Position numbers and translations under genes: made by a program
Shown: positions 12,148 through 21,099 of the stretch, piece after piece
Numbering within the stretch: position 1 is the first letter of the stretch
How the letters are laid out: every line of letters begins with the position of its first letter
Assembly: GCA_018350325.1 (NCBI GenBank)
Contig: JAEVLN010000007.1
Location: 2,223,856-2,287,855 of the forward strand
Direction of reading: 5' to 3'
Length of the DNA stretch: 64,000 nucleotides
DNA from: Globodera rostochiensis
Taxonomy: Eukaryota; Nematoda; Chromadorea; Rhabditida; Heteroderidae
Notes under the pieces: generated by a model
Database searches by the model: none
Told to the model about the DNA's origin: nothing
What the model saw: only the letters and a program-made list of their open reading frames with translations

Positions 12148-12249
12148 ATGTCGAAATCAGCTTCTTCGCTGGTGCGGATGAAGCATTTGCTGGACACGGG
12201 CATTGGGGCGGACGTTCACTTTTTGGTGGGCGGAGGAGACAAAAAGAAG
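12148..12249 (+). CDS. BTB gene first exon, orphan
   Basis: The frame reads MSKSASSLVRMKHLLDTGIG, then [14 protein letters not shown], the N-terminal strand of a BTB domain, 34 codons long like the first exon of the three complete BTB-BACK-SPRY genes. It ends in a GC donor (GCAAGT), as do its paralogs. The expected second exon (LPAHKLIL) does not follow; a 107-109 bp tandem array begins within 25 bases instead. It is either a truncated gene or one whose intron expanded and whose later exons were lost. Confidence 0.7.
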
Positions 12250-12269
12250 GCAAGTTTGAGCGGATTAAA

Positions 12270-12780
12270 GTGACTAAAACAATTTTTAGATGGGGTGCGT
12301 TGATGTCCAAATTACTCTCGTCGTCTGACTCTCTCTTTTTAGCACACTATTTCTCAAAAAATAAAATTTTCAAAAAAGTAACTAAAACAATTTTTAGATG
12401 GGGTGCGTTCATGTCCAAATTACTCTCGTCGTCTGACTCTCTCTTTTTATCACACTATTTCTTCAAAAATAAAATGTTCAAAAAAGTAACTAAAAATTAT
12501 TAGATGGGGTGCGTTGATGTCCAAATTACTCTCGTCGTCTGACTCTCTCTTTTTATCACACTATTTCTTCAAAAATAAAATGTTCAAAAAAGTAACTAAA
12601 AATTATTAGATGGGGTGCGTTGATGCCCAAATTACTCTCGTCGTCTGACTCTCTCTTTTTATCACACTTTTCTTCAAAAATAAAATTTTCAAAAAAGTAA
12701 CTAAAACAATTTTTAGATGGGGTGCGTTGAAGTCCAAATTACTCTCGTCGTCCTGACTCTCTCTTTTTAACACTATTTCC
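12270..12780. repeat. Tandem array, about 108-bp unit, five copies
   Basis: Copies start near 12,270, 12,379, 12,486, 12,590 and 12,699. Each carries GATGGGGTGCGTTGATGTCC and ACTCTCGTCGTCTGACTCTC. The unit is the reverse complement of part of the 375-bp satellite at 32.7-40.3 kb and is also the sequence into which the hAT element at 18.6 kb inserted. Confidence 0.92.
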
Positions 12781-12897
12781 CCAGATAATTGTGATGAAAC
12801 AGAAAGGATCCGATGCCCCAAACTGTCCTCTCTTCGCTTTATTAGGTCCTTATCTTCGGATTAATCCCTGACCTAAAGATATCTTGCATATTAATTC

Positions 12898-12945
12898 TTG
12901 TGACACGCTGTGGGATCCCATCGATTCTGGTTAAGGGAAAAGAAT
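12898..12945 (-). pseudogene. SPRY exon fragment
   Basis: On the minus strand this reads LNQNRWDPTACHKN, matching the [13 protein letters not shown] start of SPRY domains. Nothing else of the domain is present nearby. Confidence 0.6.
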
Positions 12946-12949
12946 TGTT

Positions 12950-13530
12950 TAAGAAAATGTTTGTTTTTGTTGAAAAGCTTGGACCCCAAACTTTTTCTTC
13001 TGTTTTCTGACGAGCTCAATGCAATTTGTGGCGATTGGACTGCACAGCAAAAGCATTCGTCGTCCATGCTGAAAGGGCAACGCGCAAAATGCCTCAAATT
13101 TGTGTAGAAAATGCCATTTTTGGATTTGATTTGGTAGCATTTATTTAAAAACGGCACACCTCACACTGCAATTCCAGCGGTAAACGCCGACGGCGTTTTA
13201 TTTCGCCGCTATTCGCCGTAACAAAAATTGGATGATTTAAAAAAGAATTTACGACGAAACCTCGATCTGTCCGGTCTTGAAGTGCCAAAATATGCATTTT
13301 CAATTTTTTGAGCTTTGAAATTTGAACTTAATTGGCACTAAATATGCAAATGCATATTAAAAATGCTTGGTTAAATTTATTCATATAAAAATTATATAGC
13401 CTCCGTTCTTTTTTGTGGGTTTTTTTGGTTATGAACAGAACAGGAACAGAACAGGCCAAGCTAGAACAGGGTAAAAATTGAAGAATTGAACTTTTATTGT
13501 AATATATTTGAAATTTTCCAATTATTTATT
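12950..13530. other. Intergenic
   Basis: No supported gene. 13,170-13,215 has a GC-rich stretch with inverted symmetry (AACGCCGACGGCG and CGCCGCTATTCGCCG). 13,430-13,470 holds short GAACAGAACAGG repeats. Confidence 0.4.
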
Positions 13531-13539
13531 ATGATCTCA

Positions 13540-13605
13540 CGTGGCGCAGTGGTTAAATTGAGTGACATGACTCAATTTTGTCTAAGGTTCACTTTCCCTA
13601 ATAAA
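13540..13605 (+). repeat. tRNA-derived element (pseudo-tRNA or SINE)
   Basis: The sequence has an A-box-like TGGCGCAGTGG, a stem TGAGT/ACTCA where an anticodon arm would be, and a B-box-like GGTTCACTTTCCC. A paired acceptor stem is not evident, so this is more likely a tRNA-derived SINE head or a dead tRNA than a working gene. Confidence 0.4.
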
Positions 13606-13851
13606 AATCTTTTTTATTCTTTTTATTTAATTTTTTTTATATAATGGTGAGTAATGCCTGGGGTGCTCACCATTCTCAAAATTGGGTCGTCCCTGACCCT
13701 CGAAATGACCAAACCTCCCCGATTTTCCCGCCCCAAGGGGTCGGGATCAAACCTATTTTGAACCTAAATTAAAAAATTTTGGTAAAAGATTCTTGAGTCT
13801 CGGTAAATTTAGGTCTCGAACATCACTAGCAAGTGATGAACACTTTGTTCA

Positions 13852-14690
13852 ATCTACGGTCGCTCTCTCGGATTTATTATGGTGAACAACACACTGAATG
13901 TTTCTTATGGAAAAGTCGAGGACGTTTTTCGTGGTATGTGGACGAAATACAGTTTGAACGGTGCCAACTGTAAAGATTGGGCCCGCGACTTTTATAATCG
14001 TGGTATGTATAAAGTTGGGCTGTTTTCTTTATTGGTTTCAGCGTTTACTTTTTTTTCATAAGCATTAATAAATTTCTTATTTAGTTGACTACGAATCTAA
14101 GGAGTTCCCGCCCATCTCACACTTGTTGGACATAAACGGGCGTCCAGATCTGATCGACAACCTGACCACCCACTTGAAATACCCGGTGACTCGTGGGAGG
14201 AATGTCTTCCATACGCCTAAGTTAATAAAATATTATAAAATGTTTTTGAGAACGAAAACGCCATTAAATACGTCGGGGAAGTGCTCAGCAATCTGGGTTT
14301 GGACAACATCACAATTGCAGTCAGAAAAGCCGCCGAGTAAGTTGCCGTATTTAAAAAAGCCAAAAAGATCAATTCGTGTTAATTCAAAATATTTAAAATT
14401 TCGAGTTAAAAACTAGAGCCTCCCATGATTTGTCAAGTTTGAGGAACCATAATTTTTGACAGAGTAGGTTTTGCACAAAATTTTTTACAGATTCGTGCAT
14501 AAATTTTTATATGATTTACCGCATTTCAAGCACGTTACCTAAACTCCATTTTCAGCCTAATTAACATTCAGGCAGAACATGATTTGTCGTTGTTGCCGTA
14601 AGCAAATCGCGCACCTCGATGAACTTTGCTACTGTCCGGGTTCCGACACGAAATGCCATCATGGCACCGGGTAAATACCCAATAATCAGC
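13852..14690 (+). CDS. Unrecognised multi-exon gene
   Basis: Exon one ends at 14,002 and reads YGRSLGFIMVNNTLNVSYGK, then VEDVFRGMWTKYSLNGANC; the ATG used could be at 13,879. Exon two begins at 14,085 in phase and reads VDYESKEFPPISHLLDINGR and DLIDNLTTHLKYPVTRGRN. A later stretch (14,253-14,337) reads AIKYVGEVLSNLGLDNITIA. A short Cys/His-rich frame at 14,580-14,673 (MICRCCRKQIAHLDELCYC) may be a further exon. The first two exons match a minus-strand locus at 55.2-55.5 kb, so the family is real, but I do not recognise it. Splicing after exon two does not resolve in phase, so the copy may be damaged. Confidence 0.45.
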
Positions 14691-14733
14691 GACCGATTGT
14701 TTAATTTGGTTGATTGCAAGATGAGTTATTTAT

Positions 14734-15252
14734 CAGGGATGGGCAAAATCGGAAAATAAAACCCGAATTCCAGAAAACTAAAAATCCGAATTCACAAAAA
14801 TCCCGAAATTTTTCCGGAATCCGAAACCCGAAAATTTTTCAAGGAAATTTTTGCATTTTAAAAAAGAGGTTTTCTATCTTATTTGTGCTTCACTCCGATA
14901 TGCAATAATTTTATTACCATTCAACTCCTTTCGTCTTGGTCAAGAACTTCGCTTTAGATCTGGGGGGGGGGGGGGGTGGGTCGGCGGTGCCGATAGGCTC
15001 CGCCGAGAAAATTTTAATTTTTAACCCAATTTGTTAACAGATTTGCAACCAAAATTTATAAATACGCAAATTTTGGAGCAGTCCAGTGGTCCCGACAGGC
15101 ACCTCCGGCAAAAATTTTAAACATTTTAACGAATCTTGTTTTCTGCAGTTTATAGCACTAAAGTAATTTACGATAATTTTGCTAAAATTCCGAAATCCGA
15201 AACGGCCAAACAACCGGAAATTTTCCGGAACCCGAAATTTTGCCCATCCCTG
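14734..15252. mobile_element. MITE, hAT-like, 519 bp
   Basis: The terminal inverted repeats share CAGGGATGGGCAAAAT. The flanks are TTATTTAT and TTAGGTAT, an 8-bp target duplication with two differences. It has no coding capacity. Inside at 14,983-15,004 is the GC-rich hairpin GGCGGTGCC, loop GATA, GGCTCCGCC, and a G run precedes it. A related end is seen at about 50,730. Confidence 0.8.
14983..15004. repeat. GC-rich hairpin, copy 1
   Basis: GGCGGTGCC, loop GATA, GGCTCCGCC: a nine-base stem with one mismatch. Other copies are at 28,110, 49,901 and 60,444. Confidence 0.7.
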
Positions 15253-15375
15253 TTAGGTATGGCATCATTATTATTCAAATTTAATGTAGAAAGAGTTTGG
15301 GAAAAAACCCGGATTGGTTTTTGAATCATAAAGGTTTTCAGCGGTAATTTCGTAATACATTTTTCAGTCAGCTTC

Positions 15376-16012
15376 AATTTGCAAAAACTCTTCCGAGAGG
15401 ATCAAAGTTTCCGCATTTTCATCGATGTAATCCAAACACCGGCGAGCAAAGTCCCAAAATAAATAAAATGAAAATGTTATTTAAATAATACTTACATTTG
15501 GGTTTAAACCGGTTATTGAAATTATTTCAAAAATAATTTCTAAAATAAAACAAATCATAATTGTTGTCTGGCAGATAGAATAAAAACATTCCTCACCTCT
15601 TCTCCAAAAAAGCGAGCCTGGTCAAATGCGACAAAAACATTCAGCTTCCATAGAAAGTTCAAACACGAATTGACAAGTTCAGGAAGATTATATTTGTTGG
15701 CTAAAAAAGAATTAATCCATTAAAAGCTTTTTGGTTTTGAAATTATCAAAACATTTTCAACGGTATTTTTTAATAAATTTCAACATAATTATATATTACT
15801 AGATTAAATTGCAAAATTTCTTAAAATTCACCCGCATAAAGCACAGAAATTGCATTGTCTCCGTTCAGTCCACTCAAATCATCGGCGTAAATGAAGGCTG
15901 CCTCGAGTTCCCTAATTTGTAAGCCTAACAGCTCAACGTCTCGAAACCAATTTCAATTTCGTCCGGATTCAAATCTTTAATCTGTTCCCATGCCTTGATT
16001 TTGTTCACAACG
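15376..16012 (-). pseudogene. NET-BTB/BACK chimeric fragment
   Basis: Minus strand. From 16,012 the first part reads SVVNKIKAWEQIKDLNPDEI, matching the NET (extra-terminal) domain of BET proteins, which has the signature [20 protein letters not shown]. After small indels and a stop it enters LRELEA, and at about 15,905 passes in frame into the BTB exon [24 protein letters not shown] exons follow ([15 protein letters not shown], then [18 protein letters not shown]) and break off near 15,376. The join of NET to mid-BTB is abrupt. It is a decayed shuffled locus, not a working gene. Confidence 0.7.
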
Positions 16013-16049
16013 CTAAAAATAATTCAGAAAATGTCTCTTTTTGCATTTA

Positions 16050-16265
16050 TTTGAATTTGTTAGGGGCAAAACGCTGACCCACAAAATGGTTGGGGCAATT
16101 GGTGCTGGAGAATGGGCGGGTGGACAGAGCAGGACGGCCGATATAAAACTGACTCCTATTCAATACAATTCAATAAATTATGATGAAAGAAAAGTTTCTT
16201 TTTAGTTACAAAATGGCATTTTTGTTGGTTGAACTTATTGAACAAGTTCACTCCCTCTCCCACAT
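16050..16265 (+). repeat. Interspersed repeat copy
   Basis: Starts at TTTGAATTTGTTAGGGGC and continues through CAGGACGGCCGATA to TTGAACAAGTTCA. The same order is found near 50.2-49.98 kb (reversed) and partly at 31.8-32.06 and 11.49 kb. No protein or terminal repeats were found. Confidence 0.7.
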
Positions 16266-16385
16266 TTTCTACAATCATTCGAATAGACATTTTCCTCACT
16301 TATGTACTTTGATCTTAAAGCCATTTTTTCAGTTTTTAGCTCATTGAAATATCATAAAAATCTTTTTGCATTTGCAACAATAAAA

Positions 16386-18257
16386 ATGTCTGACAATCCG
16401 AGCAAAGTGGAAAAACGATTGAATGAAATGTGAGTTTTGCCTTAATTCTACGGGCTAAGGGCGGCCTCACCGGAATGAATGTTTTTGCTTTTTCATCAGC
16501 GAAAAAAGAACATTTCTGACAATTTTCTGAAGGTCTCATTTAGTGTTCGGTATTTTTCATCAAATTTAAACCGAATTTTCAGTTTCATTTGCGACGACGT
16601 ATTGTTCGAAGTCTTCAAATTTTGTGGGCATTTTGTGCTTGGACTGAGAGTTGCGTTGATCAGTGATCGTTTTGACTTTTTGGCGGACGCGCATTTCAAA
16701 TCGATGGAATGGTCGTTGGGGCGATTGGAAATTCGTTGCGCGGCTGACGGGAATGGCACTGAAATTTTCAAATTCATTGGTTGGCAATGAAGTCGTCGAG
16801 CGTCGTCTGCCAATTCCGCAAGAGCCGCTTCCAGCAAAAGTGATCGGATTTGAACGCATTTCGATAAGGTCATTCATTCCAAGCGGTCACTCCCGTCCCA
16901 GTGAATTTGAAACATAACAACTCTTCTCAACCTGCACCAAACCAGTAACGCCTTATACCATTTTAAAGCTCTAAAGAGTAGAAAAAGCATTACAGCAATG
17001 TCAAAGTGGTTTGATATGTTTCAAAAAATGTTAAATTGTTTAAAATCGGGCTTTTTTGTGGTTTTTGATCATAAATTATTTAAACTTTGTTTTATTTGTT
17101 TAGTTTTACCAAATAGCTTCTTATGGATATAGAGCTTTCCAATGGTATATTTAGTGCAGTGTGAATAAGTTATAATGTCTCAAGATCGCTGGGACGGGAC
17201 TGTCATTTTCTCAGCATTAAAGATTGGTTTTTACAGAAAACAAAAAAATCTTCCCAAATTCAAAAATAAACTTTAGTTACATCGACCAAAGTGCCATCGA
17301 TTTTCTCCAAAGCATCCGCCGACTTTTCGACTCCGACCGCACCAATCTTTCCATTGGAACAGCGGCCAGTCAAAACCACAGTTGGCAAATCATTTGGCAC
17401 CAGATTTGGCCTTTGGTCAATGAAAATATTTGCGACATTTATTTGTCGTCCTCTAAACTCGACCGTTTGCGCCAATTCTCCCCGACCGTTTTGCGCAATT
17501 GCCCAAAACTCCAATTGATCCATTCCGATTATATTTTTCCCGGCCGTCGACGACAGTGCCCGCGGCGCTTCTTCTAAACAAGCCGTGGCCAAATGGCTGC
17601 ACATGCCCCGCGGGGATGGCCTTCCGAAAGTGTTGCGATTCAATTTTTATTTGCACAAAATTGAGGAACTCAAAATGGTGGTGATTGATCTCTGTCATTG
17701 TGAATTTCTATTTTAAATTAATTTTTCGATTTTAGGCATTTGTCAATTCGACCGCCCCGGTCAATTTCATCATTTGTCTCCGTTCTTGGTCTTCAAAGGC
17801 TAATGATGTGCCATTTAAAGTGCAAAACAATTTGACGGGGGAGCGATTGGTGTTGCGACGTTTCATCAACAGATCCAAAGGCCTTTTGGTTCGTTGTCCA
17901 ATTGAGCGCGACGAAGCAAAATGGGCTGAGTGGGAAAAGGCGGCGCTCGAGTGGAAGTGGCGTCAGTGGAATCGCATCGCCATTTACTTTAACGACAATG
18001 ACATCAGCGAGGACGGGTAACGAAGGATCAGGAATATCCTGAAAATCCAGGGGTTTGATGCTGCTGGGTCATTTCCAAAATCCTGATCTGATCCGGGAGT
18101 TTTTCAAAAATCCGGTCTCTAATTTTCTCCGGCCTTTAAAAAAATTAAAAAAAGTTTTCGGCTATTCCCATTATTGCTAATTTATAACAGAATGTTTGAC
18201 GCAAACGAAGGCCCGAGTAAGCCCAAAAAGACAAAGTTGGATGTCTCAATGGACTAA
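16386..18257 (+). pseudogene. F-box gene, frameshifted
   Basis: Five exons parallel the intact paralogs: 16386-16429 (MSDNPSKVEKRLNE), 16583 to about 16,869 ([15 protein letters not shown]), 17277-17673 ([15 protein letters not shown]), 17736-18016 ([27 protein letters not shown]) and 18191-18257 (DANEGPSKPKKTK and a stop). Two lesions break it. A four-base TTGG duplication near 16,785 shifts the frame inside exon two. Exon three loses frame near 17,541, where the intact genes read IFPAFPADD. The last two exons remain open. A 315-bp MITE lies in intron two. Otherwise very close to the gene at 8.6-10.2 kb, so inactivation looks recent, or the indels are assembly errors. Confidence 0.8.
16888..17202. 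mobile_element. MITE in F-box intron, 315 bp
   Basis: The ends are inverted repeats over about 28 bases: CACTCCCGTCCCAGTGA on the left, CAGTCCCGTCCCAGCGA on the right strand. A clear target duplication was not found. A relative without these ends is at 54,235-54,415. Confidence 0.65.
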
Positions 18258-18608
18258 ATTTGAAAATTGTTGCTTCTCTTTTTTCATTTAATCGCTGGGC
18301 GCCGACTTATACAATTTGTGTTAATAAATTAATCAAAAAATACCCAAAAAATCCTTCGCAATTACTAAAAAGCCTCGAAAAATTCGCATTTAAAAAAAAA
18401 CTGACTTCTCAAATTGGCAACTTTAGTGGTTTTATCGATTAGTGGGGTTGAGGGAGGGCAATTGTCATATAAATTTCACATTTAACCATTACCTAAATTA
18501 TTTTCCATTCCGGGGCATTTCATTGATGAAGGCGCGAGACGAGAGTTTTTGAAATGAGTTTGATCAAATTATTCACTTAAAAAAGGAACTAAAACAATTG
18601 TTTGATAG

Positions 18609-20416
18609 CAGTGTTTTCCCGGTTCCGGTTCCGGTGCCGGTTCCAACGGTTCCGGGAACCGGTTCCGGAACCGGAACCGCGGAACCGCAAAAAATTCGGA
18701 ACCGATTTTGGAACCGGTTCCCGGAACCGCCAATATCCGGAACCGCTTCGGAACCGGAACCGCGGAACCGCCAAAATCCGGAACCGCTTTGGAACCGGAA
18801 CCGTGGAACCGTAAAGAGCTTGGAACCGCTTCGGAACCGGTTCCGGAACCGGTTCCGATACATGTTTTTTCAGTGCATAATGAATTGATTTATGATTAAT
18901 TTTTGAAGCGAATAGCCTTTTTACACAACAAAGCAATAACTTCCAAATACAAAGCAACAGCAATTTTGGATTTCATTGAGTATTTTTCGCTCTAATTAAT
19001 CTATTAAATACAAGCAGATTAATATCTACAAATGAGTAAAGAACCAAAATCGGCTATTTGGCATTCCAATTACTTCAAGCGCAACATTGATGGAGATACG
19101 TTGTGCATTCTTTGTGAGCATAATCGGTGCAAAATGTGTAAATCGGCAAAAAACTCTTGTGTGTTAACGGGTTCACACGCTTCGAACGCCAAAAAACATC
19201 TAAAAACCCTCCACCCAAAAGAACATGAGAAATTTATGGTCATTGAAACAACAAACCAAACAGCCTCTACATCAACTCCGGGTAAAGAGCTAACATATTA
19301 GTTTAATTGGTTTTGATTTAAGAAAGGCAGCAAAAACGAAAGTTTGCCGAAGGTCCGCCATTCAGTGATTTTTTTAAAGCTCGTCTATGCCCTTCCAATG
19401 TTGTGACAGAGCAGGTTTCTAAGTAGTCTAAATCATTTGTACCATCTTTTGTTAGGAACAGAATTTGGCACCCTTTTTGATCAGAATGAAATTGTGCAAG
19501 TTAACCTGCCGATGGAGACGATTAAACTTATTCTGACCCAGTGCGTTGAAATGGAGACAGATGAGAACGCAAATGTTAGAGCATTAAATTTAGCTAAAAA
19601 TAAAAAGCAAAATTTAGCAAGACTGTCATCTTCCTTCCGATGAACCCGAACAAGATGAACGTCAAAGGCGACTTCGCGAGCTAACAAATTTTTCTTCATC
19701 TTCCTCAACTTCTCCTGTTGCTTTGGTGGAAAAATATTTAGCAGCTTCTTATTCGGGACGATTTTTGGGAAGTACAGCCTTAGCTTTCTGGGAAAAAGTG
19801 AAGAATGATCCAGATAAGGTTTAAGGAACATGCTCAATAAATGCTTAATTTTTAAGTTTTAGAAGCCTTTATTGCGTTCTGCTCTGAGTTATTTAGCAAT
19901 TCCATGCACAACTGCTCCCGTCGAACGTGTTTTCAGTTGTGCCGGCATAATGACAAAAGGGCTCAAAAATCGAACCCAGGAAAAATTGTTATCAAGAAAA
20001 CTTATGGTTCACTTAAACAAGCTTCATTTGAATTAAATTGTTTCCGGTTTTAGCTTTCTTATCAAGACGTTTTATAAAATTGATCATTTTCATGTAATGT
20101 TAATGAACAATATTTTCTTACATTTTTCTGATTTTTTTGAAAAATCTTTGGCCATATTTACAAATTTTTGGAATTCGGAACCGGAACCGTTGGAACCGGT
20201 TCCGGAACCGGTTCCCGGAACCGCGAAAATCCGGAACCGCTTTGGAACCGGAACCGCGGAACCGTGAAAATCCGGAACCGTTTTGGAACCGGAACCGCGG
20301 AACCGCGAAAATCCGGAACCGGTTTGGAACCGGAACCGCGGAACCGCGAAAATCCGGAACCGCTTCGGAACCGGAACCGTGGAACCGTTAGAAAAAATGG
20401 AACCGGGAAAACACTG
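18609..20416. mobile_element. hAT transposon, 1808 bp, complete ends
   Basis: Both ends carry the perfect 18-bp inverted repeat CAGTGTTTTCCCGGTTCC. The flanks are the exact 8-bp target duplication TTTGATAG (18,601-18,608 and 20,417-20,424), the hAT hallmark. Sub-terminal arms (18,620-18,860 and 20,170-20,400) are dense GGAACCG/CGGTTCC repeats in opposite orientation. The target was a copy of the GATGGGGTGCGTTGATG repeat, whose two halves lie on either side. A solo-like end of the same type (ACCGGGAAAACACTG) is at 28,836-28,850. Confidence 0.95.
19032..20036 (+). CDS. hAT transposase remnant: BED and dimerisation parts
   Basis: The first exon from 19,032 has a BED zinc finger (WHSNYFKR, CILC, HLKTLHPKEH). 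Middle exons around 19,325-19,420 and 19,455-19,620 are short linkers (RQQKRKFAEGPPFSDFF). 19,690-19,818 reads VEKYLAASYSGRFLG and ALAFWEKVKN. The last exon, 19,863-20,036, is the hAT C-terminal dimerisation domain (SALSYLAIPCTTAPVERVFS, then CAG and a stop). The long catalytic RNase-H-like region with its DDE acids is absent, so the product cannot cut DNA. It could still bind element ends or pair with a full-length transposase. It sits entirely inside the element at 18,609-20,416. Confidence 0.8.
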
Positions 20417-20424
20417 TTTGATAG

Positions 20425-21060
20425 GGTGCGTTGATGTCCAAATTACTCTAACCGCCTGTCTCTCTCTTTATAGAACACTATTTCTTGAAAAAAAATAAAA
20501 TGTTCAAAAAAGTAACTAAAAGGTGATGTCTCAACACCGTTTTATATTAGCCATGGATTTTTAAATTTTGAAGTTCAGAATGAACGTGTAATAAATTTTA
20601 TTCAAAAAGAAATGCCGATTTGAAACAAAACAAATTGTATAAATGTTAAAATGTATCGCCCATATCTTTCAAAAGAAAAAAAATATCGCTGCCGGCGCTT
20701 CCTCATCAAATTGTATTCAAAGCTCCGCCCAAAGTTTGCCTCAGTCAAGCATTGCAATCAGTGCTCCTTTCAGCTTTATTTAAACGGAATTTTTAGGTGG
20801 AAAGAGAAAAAGGCGGGAATCCCGCTTCAGCCAAATTTCGAATTCCCGTTACCGAAATTTTTTTTTGCCAATCTCACATGAAATGATTGAGTTGGGCACC
20901 GGTATGTACTGAAATCCCATTTTTTCCATTTTAGGATAGCCCTAAACTCTAAAATATAATATTCCGAAATTATTCATCGCCCAAACGTGCCCCGCGCACT
21001 CCCTTTGAATCCCTTCATTCTTCCTTAAGCTGATTGAAGAAAATGTAAAAATATTTTAAG
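20425..21060. other. Repeat remainder and SPRY scraps
   Basis: 20,425-20,520 is the right half of the repeat split by the hAT element (GGTGCGTTGATGTCC to AAAAAAGTAACTAAAA). 20,690-20,745 weakly matches, in antisense, the end of a SPRY last exon and its 3' flank. Nothing else is supported. Confidence 0.5.
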
Positions 21061-21099
21061 ACTTTGAGGGGCCGACGACAGCGCCGAGAATTGAAGAGT

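Noticed and set aside
18573..18963. Overlapping Arg/Pro/Glu-rich frames on both strands, also at 20,137-20,498
   Set aside because: All frames are open across GGAACCG repeats of the hAT arms, so they reflect composition, not coding.
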